Below are positions 1-7,741 of a stretch of DNA of 64,000 nt, in pieces. A program made the position numbers and the translations under genes. The first letter of the stretch is position 1. Each line of letters starts with the position of its first letter. A model generated the notes under the pieces. The model saw nothing but the letters and a program-made list of their open reading frames with translations, was not told the origin of the DNA and searched no databases. Origin of the DNA: CF-39 sp035651155 (GTDB lineage Bacteria; Chloroflexota; Limnocylindria; P2-11E); contig DASRGG010000030.1 in NCBI GenBank assembly GCA_035651155.1, positions 1 through 64,000 on the forward strand, given 5' to 3'.

Positions 1-140
1 AACGGGCGGAACTCCGCCTCGCCCTTCAGGGCGAGCGTCTTGGTGATCGCCGCGGTGAGCGTCGTCTTGCCGTGGTCGATGTGACCGATCGTGCCGACGT
101 TCACGTGCGGCTTGGTGCGCTCGAACTTCTTCTTCGCCAT
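1..140 (-). CDS. tuf: Elongation factor Tu, N-terminal fragment (runs off window)
   Basis: The reverse strand from the ATG at 140 encodes MAKKKFERTKPHVNVGTIGH followed by IDHGKTTL, the universally conserved start of EF-Tu with the G1 P-loop (GHIDHGKT). EF-Tu is the GTPase that delivers aminoacyl-tRNA to the ribosome. Only the first 46 or so residues lie in the window; the rest is beyond base 1. The tRNA-Thr immediately upstream on the same strand fits the common bacterial arrangement of tRNA genes close to tuf. Identification is secure despite the truncation. Confidence 0.95.
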   Translation of the reverse strand, partial: MAKKKFERTKPHVNVGTIGHIDHGKTTLTAAITKTLALKGEAEFRP

Positions 141-197
141 CGTCTTCGCAGGGGCTCCGCCCCTTCCACCCCGCTTTCTTCGGTTCCTTTGTCAGTG

Positions 198-270
198 AGC
201 CCACCTCGGGGATCGAACCCGAGACCTCGTCCTTACCAAGGACGTGCTCTACCAACTGAGCTAGGTGGGC
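198..270 (-). tRNA. tRNA-Thr (anticodon GGU)
   Basis: A 73-nt cloverleaf reads on the reverse strand: a 7-bp acceptor stem GCCCACC/GGTGGGC, D arm, anticodon stem CGTCC/GGACG with loop TTGGTAA (anticodon GGT, decoding ACC) and a T arm with GGTTCGATCC. CCA is not encoded. It lies just upstream of tuf. Confidence 0.95.
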
Positions 271-413
271 AGAGTCGCCTTTTCCGGACACGAAAAGAGA
301 GTTGCGTGGCGCAACTCCCTCGAGCCGCTTGGGTCGTGAAGATTATCCGCCTGCGCGCGAGAAAGGGCAAGGAAAGGGCTGGAAAAGGCCGCTTCCCCGG
401 ACCGCGCCAAGGA

Positions 414-1415
414 TCAGCGGAGAAGCTGGCGCGCGACGACCTCGCCGATGAGACCGAGGAGGAACAACGACCCCCAGCGGCGGTTGTGCAGGAACGTGTG
501 ACCGACGAACCAGATCGGCCACGCGTTCGCGGGGTAGTCGGCCGGCCGCTCGGACGGCTTCGGGTGACGAAGCGCGGCGAGGACCGACCGCAGCTGCGGC
601 GCGGCGAGGAACACCACGAGCAGGAGCGGCGTGAAGAAGCCGGTGGCCACGAGGTACGCGACGAGCGCGTACTGCCCGAGCAGCATCGCCGCGATCGCCA
701 CGCGCGCCGCACGCTCGCCGATGAGCACCGGAAGCGTCGCGATGCCCTTCGCACGGTCCTCGGCGTATTTGTCGACGTGCTTCCCGAAGATGACGCCGGT
801 CGCACCGAGCGCGTAGGGCAGGCCTGCGAGGGCGACCGTCCAGTCCCAGCGGCCGGTGCTGATGAAGTACGTGCCGCCGATCATCAGCGGTCCCCAGACC
901 ACCAGCACCGCGAGCTCCCCGAGCCCGATGTACTTCAGCGGGTACGTATAGAAGAGGACGAAGAAGGCGCCGGCCGCGAGGAGGGCGAGGGCGAGCGGCC
1001 CGCGCGCGGCGACGAGATATGCGCCGATGGCGAGCGCGAGACCGCCGCTGGCGGCGGCGTACCGGAGCAGGGTCTTCTCGCTCATGAGCCCGTGCTCGAG
1101 TGGATGCGGTCCGTACTGCGCGCGGAAGTAGTTGTTCCGGTCGACGCCCTTGCGGTAGTCGGTCCAGTCGTTGACGAGGTTGTTGGTCGCGTGCGCCAGG
1201 AGCAGCGCGATCGTGGTGAGCGCCCAGAGCGTCGCATCGAAGCCGCCGTCGCGGATCGCGAGAAGGCCCGCCAGGCCCGCCGAGATGAAGGTGATGACGA
1301 GCACGGCACCGCGCGCGGCGATCAGCCAGCGCGAGACCACGTCCAGGCGATCCCACTCCTCGCGGCTGATGCGCGGTATCACGCGCAGGGCCTGCACCCA
1401 CATCGCGACGTTCAC
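414..1415 (-). CDS. UbiA-family membrane prenyltransferase (MenA-like)
   Basis: A polytopic membrane protein of about 333 aa. Both aspartate-rich Mg-prenyl-diphosphate motifs of the UbiA superfamily are present: NDWTDYRKGVD near residues 82-92 and a DKYAED-type motif after GKHV near residue 220. The family transfers a polyprenyl group to an aromatic acceptor in the membrane, as in menaquinone, ubiquinone or heme O synthesis; the acceptor cannot be told from sequence alone. The GTG at 1415 is chosen because AGGA stands nine bases upstream; the ATG at 1403 is the alternative. It starts 11 bp after the yceI-like gene, so the two are probably cotranscribed. Confidence 0.85.
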   Translation of the reverse strand: MNVAMWVQALRVIPRISREEWDRLDVVSRWLIAARGAVLVITFISAGLAGLLAIRDGGFDATLWALTTIALLLAHATNNLVNDWTDYRKGVDRNNYFRAQYGPHPLEHGLMSEKTLLRYAAASGGLALAIGAYLVAARGPLALALLAAGAFFVLFYTYPLKYIGLGELAVLVVWGPLMIGGTYFISTGRWDWTVALAGLPYALGATGVIFGKHVDKYAEDRAKGIATLPVLIGERAARVAIAAMLLGQYALVAYLVATGFFTPLLLVVFLAAPQLRSVLAALRHPKPSERPADYPANAWPIWFVGHTFLHNRRWGSLFLLGLIGEVVARQLLR

Positions 1416-1426
1416 GAGGGCCGATC

Positions 1427-2113
1427 CTAGCTCGCCGCACCCGTCGCGACCACCTCGACGACGAGATGGATCTCGTCGGTGACGCTGACGACGCGAAAGG
1501 GCACGGAGGGTGCCGTCATCCCGAAGTCCTCGAATCTCAGGGCCGGGGCGGCCGTCGCCGTAGCGGTGAGCTGCGCCCCGGAGCGCTTCGCGACGACGTC
1601 GAAGGTGACGTCCTTCGTCACGCCGTGGATCGTCAGCTTGCCGGCGAGCGCGAACGTCACGTCGGCGTCCGCGGCGAGGGGCAGCGTCAGCCCGGTGGCC
1701 TTCGTCGGCACGAACGTGGCGGCCGGGAACTGGCGCACCTGTAGCGTGGACTGCTTGATGAAGTTGTCGCGATCGCGCCGATCGCTCGCGAGCGTGCTCA
1801 CGTCGAAGGTGATCTTCGACTCCGGCGTGAAGGTGCCGTCCGCGTTGACCGCGAACGAGCCGGCGGCCCCGGTGGCCGTGAGCACCGCGTCGGAGGGAAG
1901 GCTCACGCCGACGAGCTGCTCGCGCACGCTCACCGTCGCCTTCGATGCGCTCGTCACGGTCCAGGTCGCGCCCGCGCTCGCGCTTGGGATGCTCGGTGGC
2001 GCGGCCGTGGAGGGGACCGTCGCGGTCGGCGTCGCCGTCGCGGCGGGCGCGGCCGCGGACGGAGCGCACGCCGTGGCGAACGCGAGAAAGAGTGCGATGG
2101 GGATCTTTCTCAT
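1427..2113 (-). CDS. YceI-family lipoprotein
   Basis: A 228-aa protein with a short lipoprotein signal (MRKIPIALFLAFATAC, cleavage before the Cys), an Ala/Thr/Pro-rich linker to about residue 50, and a YceI-type beta-barrel domain. The domain is recognisable by F.V..D....ITFDV.TL and KLTIHGVTKDVTFDV. YceI domains bind polyisoprenoids or amphiphiles in a lipocalin-like pocket. Its place directly upstream of a UbiA prenyltransferase is consistent with handling of an isoprenoid quinone or precursor on the outer face of the membrane. That functional link is inference; the family call is firm. Confidence 0.88.
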   Translation of the reverse strand: MRKIPIALFLAFATACAPSAAAPAATATPTATVPSTAAPPSIPSASAGATWTVTSASKATVSVREQLVGVSLPSDAVLTATGAAGSFAVNADGTFTPESKITFDVSTLASDRRDRDNFIKQSTLQVRQFPAATFVPTKATGLTLPLAADADVTFALAGKLTIHGVTKDVTFDVVAKRSGAQLTATATAAPALRFEDFGMTAPSVPFRVVSVTDEIHLVVEVVATGAAS

Positions 2114-2192
2114 GCCCGAAAGAGTGCCGGTCCGGGCACCGCGAAGGATGGGAGGCGCTTGAAGATAGATAAGGAGTAGCGCCGTCCGGGCC

Positions 2193-2444
2193 CTAGACGA
2201 CGTTCAGCTCCTCATCCTTGCGGCGGCCGCGCTTGCGCGGCGAGACGGCCGGCTGCGAGAACGGGGTCGCCCCCGGGAGCTCGGTAGGGACGTGCGTGTA
2301 CCCGTGCGCCTCGAGCTCGTGCGCGTTCCGACGATCGGCGGCGGCCCGGAGGGCGTCCATCGAGTCCTGGTGCGTCGGGACGAAGATCGCCTCGCAGTCG
2401 GGGTCGGCGCGGCAGGGAAGTCCGGATCTGTTCATATTCCTCAC
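2193..2444 (-). CDS. Small conserved-looking protein with Cys/His pairs
   Basis: An 83-aa protein of unknown function. The N-terminal half has a C11-x5-C17 pair and later H42-x4-H47 (NAHELEAHGYTH), which could form a zinc site. The C-terminus is basic (SPRKRGRRKDEE). It has the codon-position GC bias of a real gene. The start is GTG at 2444 or ATG at 2435; neither has a well-spaced ribosome binding site. No function is assigned. It lies between the yceI-like gene and tRNA-Tyr. Confidence 0.55.
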   Translation of the reverse strand: MRNMNRSGLPCRADPDCEAIFVPTHQDSMDALRAAADRRNAHELEAHGYTHVPTELPGATPFSQPAVSPRKRGRRKDEELNVV

Positions 2445-2521
2445 AACGCGGGCGGGGCGGTTTGGATTCCGCGGCCCGTCCTACTACTACTTCTACGTGC
2501 TTGCTCGGTCGTTAGATTCGG

Positions 2522-2604
2522 TGGGCAGAGAGGGAATCGAACCCCCACAGCCAAAGGCGGCTGATCTACAGTCAGCGGAGCACACCACACTGCTCAATCT
2601 GCCC
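2522..2604 (-). tRNA. tRNA-Tyr (anticodon GUA)
   Basis: A class II tRNA of 83 nt on the reverse strand: acceptor GGGCAGA/TCTGCCC, anticodon stem GCTGA/TCAGC with loop CTGTAGA (anticodon GTA), a long variable arm (CCGCCTTTGGCTG) and a T arm with GGTTCGATTCC. The discriminator A is followed by CC, but the full CCA is not encoded. Confidence 0.95.
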
Positions 2605-2679
2605 GGAGTGTCGCGACTGCGACACGAGGATTTTAGGGCTTGCGCCCGGTTCCGGCCAGCCCCCCGAGAATTCCTCAGG

Positions 2680-3129
2680 ATGGACGACCGCACGCTCCGT
2701 ATCGCCGTGCTGCTTTCCGCGCACCTCTTCCTCTCCGCGGCCGCCCTGCGCGTCCTCCACGGGCGGCGCGGCTACCAGCTCGTCACCGGGTCGGCCTGGT
2801 GGATCCAGTACTACCCGCCGCTCGTCTGGCTGCCGTTCCTCCTGGCGTACCTCCAGCCGTTGCCGACCGACCTCGATCGGAGCGTCCGGTACGCCGGCCT
2901 CAGCCTCTGCGTCGCCTCGGGCGCGTTCGCGGCCTGGGCGATGTGGTCGCTCGGCAAGAGCTACGGCATCCGCATGGACATCTTCGTGCTCATCGCGACC
3001 CTCGTGTACGTCGTGCCGCTGACCGCGATCCGCATCGCGCGCGAGGAGCGCGTGCCGGCGGAGGCCTTCGGCGAGCGGTACGCCGCGTATCAACGCGACG
3101 TGCCCGTGCTCCTCCCCTACCCCGGGTGA
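2680..3129 (+). CDS. Small membrane protein, internally shortened ICMT/NnrU-like
   Basis: 149 aa with about four hydrophobic segments. The C-terminus (EERVPAEAFGERYAAYQRDV followed by PVLLPYPG) closely follows the end of isoprenylcysteine carboxyl methyltransferase-like membrane methyltransferases (E...L...FGE.Y..Y...VP...P). The preceding WSLGKSYGIRM also fits. However, the family's SAM-binding signature around the usual GPY...RHP...G is missing, as if an internal segment had been lost. The ATG at 2680 has AGG abutting it. The last base overlaps the GTG of azlC, so translation is coupled to the exporter. Catalytic activity is doubtful. Confidence 0.55.
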   Translation: MDDRTLRIAVLLSAHLFLSAAALRVLHGRRGYQLVTGSAWWIQYYPPLVWLPFLLAYLQPLPTDLDRSVRYAGLSLCVASGAFAAWAMWSLGKSYGIRMDIFVLIATLVYVVPLTAIRIAREERVPAEAFGERYAAYQRDVPVLLPYPG

Positions 3130-3815
3130 CCGATCGTTCGCCGGCACGTGCCGCGCTCGTCGAGGGCTGGCCGGTGTTGCTCACGAGCGTCGTCGTCGGC
3201 CTCACCTACGGCGTGGTGGCGCGGCAGTCCGGCCTCTCCATCGTCGAGACGAGCGCGATGAGCGCCGTCGTGTTCGCCGGTGCCGCGCAGTTCGCGACGC
3301 TCGAGCTCCTGAAGGGCGGAGCGAGCGCGCCCGCAATCGCGCTCGCGGTGTTCCTCATCAACGCGCGCCACCTCCTCATGGCCGCGGCCCTCCGTCCGTT
3401 CCTGTCGCACGTGCGCGGCCCGCGGCGCCTCGGGCTCGCGTACGTGCTCACCGACGAGGCCTTCGCCATGGGCATCGGCTGGTTCCGGCGCGGCCATCGC
3501 GCGGTCTCCTACTACGCCGTATTCGGCGCCGGCCTCTGGCTCTGCTGGAACGCGGCGACGCTCGTCGGCGCGATCTTCGGCGGCGGGATCGAGCATCCCG
3601 AGCGCTTCGGCGTCGACTTCGCGATCACCGCGGTCTTCGTCGCGATCGTCGCGGTGAGCGCGCGGCACCGCATCGACCTCGCCGTCGCGCTCGCGGCGGC
3701 GCTCGTCGCGTCCGCGCTGCGCATCGGCGGTGCCTCGACGCTCGCGGTGGTGGTGGCCGGTGCCCTCTCCCCGCTCGCGGCGGTCGCGTTCGGGAAGGAT
3801 GAGGAGGCGCGATGA
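3126..3815 (+). CDS. azlC: AzlC-family branched-chain amino acid exporter subunit
   Basis: A 229-aa membrane protein. The AzlC hallmarks are clear: GLTYGVVARQSGLS, the MSAVVFAGAAQFATLELL helix, a NARHLLMA motif, and the AYVLTDEAFAM segment. AzlC pairs with AzlD to form an LIV-E type exporter for branched-chain amino acids or azaleucine. The GTG start overlaps the stop of the preceding gene (GTGA) and the stop overlaps the azlD ATG (ATGA), so the three genes form one tightly coupled operon. Confidence 0.92.
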   Translation: MTDRSPARAALVEGWPVLLTSVVVGLTYGVVARQSGLSIVETSAMSAVVFAGAAQFATLELLKGGASAPAIALAVFLINARHLLMAAALRPFLSHVRGPRRLGLAYVLTDEAFAMGIGWFRRGHRAVSYYAVFGAGLWLCWNAATLVGAIFGGGIEHPERFGVDFAITAVFVAIVAVSARHRIDLAVALAAALVASALRIGGASTLAVVVAGALSPLAAVAFGKDEEAR

Positions 3816-4120
3816 CCTTCTGGCTCGCGATCGTCCTCGGCGGCGTCGCGACGTATCTCACGCGCCTCGTGCTCCTCGTCATCGAGCCTCGCGCCGCCGC
3901 TCCGCCCGCGCTCCGCCGCTACCTCGACGCGCTGCCCGTCGCGGTGATCGCGGCGCTCGCGGGAGCGGGCGTCGCCGTCCCGGACGGCGAGGTGACGCAC
4001 GGCGCGGAGGTCGTGGCGGCGGCCGCGGCGTTCGCGCTCGCGGCATGGCGGCGCAATCTGCTCGTCGCGGTGCTCGCGGGGGTCCTCGTGGCCGCGCTGC
4101 TCCGCGCGGCGGGCCTGTAG
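3812..4120 (+). CDS. azlD: AzlD-family branched-chain amino acid exporter small subunit
   Basis: A 102-aa, four-helix membrane protein starting with TFWLAIVLGGVATYLTRL and ending AVLAGVLVAALLRAAGL, typical of AzlD in length and pattern (LP.AV..AL......P). It is the obligate small partner of AzlC. Its ATG overlaps the azlC stop by four bases. It is convergent with the broken cNMP-sensor gene, which ends three bases further on. Confidence 0.9.
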   Translation: MTFWLAIVLGGVATYLTRLVLLVIEPRAAAPPALRRYLDALPVAVIAALAGAGVAVPDGEVTHGAEVVAAAAAFALAAWRRNLLVAVLAGVLVAALLRAAGL

Positions 4121-4123
4121 CGG

Positions 4124-5840
4124 CTAGACCCCGCGGTAGCGGCCGGCGTCGCGGAGCTCCGCGAGGCGCGGAGCCGCGAGCTGCACGAGGTCGGTGACGC
4201 GTGCCAGCACGGCGTCCGAAATCTGCTCGCCTTCCGACTGCAGCGTGATCACGCCGACCGTCGCGTCGCCGGCGCGGACCGCGCACTGCGCCGTGTACAC
4301 CGTGGCGTCGCGCGCGCCGATGCGCACGGCGCGATGCGCGCGGACCCAGCCATCCATGTGCGCCGCGGAACTGTCGGGGCCGTCGTCGAGCGCCTCCCAG
4401 CGCAGGAGCGTCCCGAGCTCGTCCTCCGACGCGACGCGATAGCGGTACGCGACGTCGTCGCGGTCGCGGTGGTGCACGCTGAGCGCGAGGGCCGAGGTGC
4501 GCGCGAGCTCGGAGAGCACGTCTCGCAGCACCCGTCCGACGTCGCGTGCGGAATCGGCGAGGGAGAGCGCGTCGCGGATGGAGCCGCGAAGCTCGCCGTT
4601 GCGGTCCGGGAGCGGCGCGCGCTCCGCCGGACGCCGCTCCGCGAATCGCGCGGCGAGCGCCTGCTCCAGCTCGCTGCGCCACGTGCGCAGACGCTCCTCG
4701 TCGGTGAGGCGGCGCCGCTCGGCCATGCGGTCGTCGTCGGCGCGGCGCTGCTCGAGACGCTGCTCGAAGCGGGCCTGCCACTCGACGAGCATGTCCTCGA
4801 TGCGCCGGGCGAGATCGTCGTCGCGCGACGAGCGCTGCTCGAGCGTGCGCTCGACGCTCGCGCGCCGATCCTCGATCCACTTCGCGAGCCGGCGCTCCTC
4901 TTCCTCGCGGCGCTCGCGGACCCAGTCGGCCAGACGCTTCTCCTCGTCGAGCCGGATGCGTTCGACCGTCTGCGTGACCATGGCCTCGGCCTCGCGCAAG
5001 CGGCGCTCGAGCTGATCCTCGTACGCGGCGTCGCGCGCGGGGTCGTCCGCGTGCGCAGGCGTGCGCACGGCCTCCCGCGCAGACTCGTGCGCCGGTGCCG
5101 GCGCGGGCTCGGTGCGGATGACGGTGAGCCGCGGCGGCGCGCTCGGCGCCGCGGGCGCGGCCGCGCTCGGGGCCTGCGCCTCGGGCGCGTCGGGCTCGGG
5201 GAAGGTCTCCTCGAACTCGAGGCCGTCCGCGAAGCTCGATGCGGACATCGCGACGGATTCGTTCGACAGGAGTCCCACGCCCGAAAGTCTCGTCAGCGGA
5301 CCGCCGTCGGGCATCCCGACAACGGGGGAACCCCGGTCCGGCGAGATGCTGCCCCGAGGCGTCGCGGCGCCCGGAGTCACCGGGCTGATACCGCGCCCGA
5401 GCGTGGGCGGCGCCGCTCCATCGGCGGGCGGCGTTCCCGTCTCGCGCAGCCGCTTCGTGGCCGCGTAGAGCAGCTGCCTCGCCATGTCGGGGTCCGCGTA
5501 GAGGACGTCGCGGAACTGCGCCGGGCCGAGCAGGATGACGCGCATCGGCGTCTCCGCGGTGACGGTCGCGGTGCGCGGTCCCTGGTCGATGAGCGCGATC
5601 TCGCCGAAGAAGGCGGCCCGGGCCGAGCGTTCGCAGCGTCTTGCCGTTTCGCTCCACACGGGCGGTGCCGCTCACGATGACGAAGAAATCGCCGCCCGAG
5701 CTGCCCTCGGTGCAGAGGACCTTGCCCGTGGAGACGCTCGTGTCCTCGACCCGCGTAGCGATGAAGCCGAGCTGTGTGTCGTCGCAGCCGCTGAAGAGCG
5801 GGACCGATCAGAGCAGCTCGCTGCGCGGATCCTTCGGCAT
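4124..5840 (-). pseudogene. Cyclic-nucleotide-binding / coiled-coil / GAF-like sensor protein, disrupted
   Basis: Reading from ATG 5840, the protein starts MPKDPRSELL and then meets an in-frame TGA at 5808-5810, where the family has a residue before SVPLFSGC. The frame resumes as a cNMP-binding (Crp-type) domain through GKTLRTLGPG. An extra C in the GGGCCGCC tract near 5614-5623 then shifts the frame, after which FFGEIALIDQGPRTATV continues the same domain. Downstream are a long Ala/Pro linker, about 200 residues of Arg/Glu-rich coiled coil, and a GAF-like C-terminal domain (about 120 aa) ending at 4124. Two independent lesions in one domain suggest a pseudogene, though base-calling errors are possible. 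The intact part from 5659 down could still be made. Confidence 0.75.
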
Positions 5841-5908
5841 GACGTGGGGGGGTTAGGCGCACGCGCCCGCCGGCGCAATGACCAGCGGACGCGGCGCCAC
5901 GGCGACTG

Positions 5909-5981
5909 AGCCGTCCCCGGGTCTCGAACCCGGAACCGGTGGTTTACAAAACCACTGCTCTGCCAATTGAGCTAGGACGGC
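5909..5981 (-). tRNA. tRNA-Thr (anticodon UGU)
   Basis: A 73-nt cloverleaf: acceptor GCCGTCC/GGACGGC, anticodon stem GTGGT/ACCAC with loop TTTGTAA (anticodon TGT), and T stem CCGGG/CCCGG around TTCGAGA. CCA is not encoded. Two half-copies of this gene lie 1.3 and 2.5 kb to the right, marking a rearranged region. Confidence 0.95.
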
Positions 5982-6192
5982 GTCGATTCCCTAATGATTC
6001 TGACGCGTCGTGAAGCTGAAACCAATGGCTTCGAAACTGTTGCCGTGCCGATCAACCTCGGGCGGCACGCGTTCCCGGAGAAGCTGGCCTGTCCTACTGA
6101 AGAGGTAAGCAATGGCCGCGTTCCGCGACCAGGAGCTCGATCCCCCTTGTGGTTTCACAGCGTCGCGACCGTGGACCCCGGGTCGCCTTTCG

Positions 6193-6606
6193 CTATGGGA
6201 GCAAATTGAACGCTTCCGTGTGCGCTGGCCGGACGACGCGGAAGTGGCGAGCGTCGAGCGTGATAAGCGTCTTCACATCCAGGCGCTCCCCCAGCGCGAC
6301 GATCGCCGCATCCACCGTGCCGAGCGGGAGGTCGCGGTAGGTCGCGACGAGGTCCGCGATGCGAAGCCAATCCCCCGCTGAGACGTGCTCGACGATGAGC
6401 TCTCCGGCCGCCAACGATGCGATGAACTTCACCTCCGCCTTGGCGCCCAGCCGCGTACCGATGAGATAGGCGACCTCGGCGACCACGAGGTCAGGGACGA
6501 CGAGCGGCCCGGTAGCCACGTCGAGAGCGTCGCGGCAGCGGTCGTGGTGCGCGTCGTCCGCGTCCGCCACCGCGTAGAGCGGACCGGCGTCAACGAGGAC
6601 GGCGAC
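6193..6606 (-). CDS. vapC: PIN-domain toxin (VapC-like) without a canonical start codon
   Basis: The reading frame encodes a PIN ribonuclease: VLVDAGPLYAVADADDAHH holds the first catalytic Asp, VAEVAYL the conserved Glu, DAAIVALGERL the next Asp and TLDARHF the last acidic site. VapC toxins cut tRNA or rRNA when freed from VapB. The expected start, overlapping the vapB stop, reads GTC (6604-6606). The first real start codon in frame is GTG at 6570, which would delete the first catalytic Asp. The gene is therefore either started from an unusual codon or crippled. It follows vapB with an overlap, as in functional modules. Confidence 0.8.
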   Translation of the reverse strand, partial: VAVLVDAGPLYAVADADDAHHDRCRDALDVATGPLVVPDLVVAEVAYLIGTRLGAKAEVKFIASLAAGELIVEHVSAGDWLRIADLVATYRDLPLGTVDAAIVALGERLDVKTLITLDARHFRVVRPAHTEAFNLLP

Positions 6607-6823
6607 CGCCCCACTCCCGGCGGAGGATCTGCTCCACGCGTTTGGACACGTCGCGCCGTCCGCTGCGTCCCGCCGCGACGAAACCCAGCCGGTGGCGGCG
6701 ACGCCCGAGATAGGCCTCGAGGGCCTCGCGCGTTATGTCTGACACGGTCGTGCCGCGCCGTTCTGCTTCGTGGCGCATCCGTGCATCCAGGTCGTCCGGC
6801 ACTTTCACCGTTGTCCGTTTCAT
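6590..6823 (-). CDS. vapB: Ribbon-helix-helix antitoxin (VapB-like)
   Basis: A 77-aa protein beginning MKRTTVKVPDDLDARMRHEA, a ribbon-helix-helix DNA-binding domain (beta strand TTVKVPDDL, then helix-turn-helix through ITREALEAYL), followed by a basic tail that would wrap the PIN toxin. It should bind its own promoter and neutralise the toxin encoded next. The ATG at 6823 has GAGGAAG directly upstream. The stop lies inside the 5' end of vapC. Confidence 0.85.
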   Translation of the reverse strand: MKRTTVKVPDDLDARMRHEAERRGTTVSDITREALEAYLGRRRHRLGFVAAGRSGRRDVSKRVEQILRREWGGRRPR

Positions 6824-6856
6824 CTTCCTCGTTCTCTCAGGACGGACGCTTTTTGG

Positions 6857-6868
6857 TATGCCAGCATA
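6857..6868 (-). promoter_or_regulatory. vapB: Palindrome in vapBC promoter, candidate VapB operator
   Basis: A perfect inverted repeat TATGC-TG-GCATA lies 34 bp upstream of the vapB ATG. The TATGCT half could also serve as a -10 element. Autoregulated RHH antitoxins typically bind such short palindromes over their own promoter. Binding here is inference. Confidence 0.5.
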
Positions 6869-7012
6869 TCACGAACAAGCAGGAACAGACCGAACCGCGC
6901 GTGGCGACAGCAAGCGCAATAGTTCGAGCCTTCCGCGATCTCGGTCGCACGAGGGGCTGAACGGCGCGCGCTCCTGGCCGACTCAGAATTTCGGTGCTTC
7001 GCAATTTCTGCT

Positions 7013-7174
7013 GTGCCGACCTCAAGCGGTGATTTCGAGCGCACCACTCGCTTCAAGCGAGCCGCGACGAGACTCACCACCCAAGATCACGAACGGCTCG
7101 CGAAAGCGCTCTTCCTTTACGAGGAAAATCCCTCGCACCCCTCGCTCGGAGTGAAGCGCATCCCAGGGCTGTGA
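7013..7174 (+). pseudogene. Truncated RelE/HigB-like toxin fragment
   Basis: From GTG 7013 the plus strand encodes 53 aa: FERTTRFKRAATRL, then ERLAKALFLYEENPSHPSLG and VKRIPG, stopping at TGA 7172. This matches the N-terminal half of RelE/ParE-superfamily toxins (F...Y..L......R..KAL..L.ENP.HPSL..K.I.G) of about 90 aa; the C-terminal beta sheet is missing. Just beyond, the opposite strand (about 7200-7265) can be read as HARVSKNYWVSSLRPAVEG, which resembles the missing central strand. An internal inversion may therefore have broken the gene. No antitoxin partner is visible. Confidence 0.5.
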
Positions 7175-7312
7175 GTCCCGCACGGCTTGCGGTCCTTCAA
7201 CGGCAGGCCGGAGCGACGAGACCCAATAGTTCTTGCTGACGCGGGCGTGCCTGTCGTTCCTGCGTGAAATCGCCCGCGAATCTGCGCCGTCGCTCCGATC
7301 ATGCACGGCAAG

Positions 7313-7362
7313 CTACAAAACCACTGGCTGCCGATGAGCTGGGACGGCGTCGTTCCCGAATA
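7313..7362 (-). repeat. Partial tRNA-Thr(UGU) copy: 5' half plus upstream flank
   Basis: About 50 bp match 5944-5995, covering the anticodon loop, D arm, acceptor 5' strand and about 14 bp of upstream flank (CTACAAAACCACTG, GAGCTGGGACGGCGTCG, TTCCCGAAT), with a handful of substitutions and one indel. It is in the same orientation as the full gene, so the two form a direct repeat 1.37 kb apart. It cannot fold as a whole tRNA. Confidence 0.75.
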
Positions 7363-7390
7363 TGTTTGCCGCCCGCCGACGCCCGGCACA

Positions 7391-7690
7391 GCCGTTCCGG
7401 AAAGCCCAGGCTCGCGTCGTGCGCGCTTGCCCGGCGACTCGCCCATCGCGTGGGCGGAAACGCGGTGTTCTCTCGAGGACCCGAAGCGAAGCGCGCTCGG
7501 TCGCGAGACCGCCGAGCACGCGAGGGGCGAGCGCGGCGCGTGCGTCCTTCGAGAGGAGCGGATGGCACGCCGTGAATGCGAGGCCGAGGAGATGGTCCGA
7601 CGTCCTCGTCGATCGCCGTGTCCAGCGCGGCACGCTGCTCCGCCGCAATCCTCTTGCCTCGCCGAAATACAGCGCGCGGGCAGGACATAC
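7391..7690 (-). pseudogene. ECF sigma factor (SigJ/RpoE-like) remnant
   Basis: Two reading frames on the reverse strand together spell part of an ECF sigma factor of the kind with a long C-terminal extension. One gives FRRGKRIAAEQRAALD and IDEDVG; the next gives DHLLGLAFTACHPLLS and ARAALAPRVLGGLATE. These match the linker and the start of region 4 (D.LL.L.FT.CHP.L..EAR.AL.LR.LGGLTT.EIA) of that family. After LATE the sequence becomes unrecognisable, and there is no intact region 2. The gene is frameshifted and truncated at both ends. Confidence 0.6.
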
Positions 7691-7741
7691 GCGCCGGTCC
7701 CGTGGCAAGGTCCGATCCCTCCCCGGGGACCAGCGGATCGG

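Noticed and set aside
72..1430. Long plus-strand open frame of 452 aa opposite ubiA and tRNA-Thr
   Set aside because: Arg/Glu-rich antisense shadow created by high GC; it crosses a tRNA, and the opposite strand has clear UbiA motifs.
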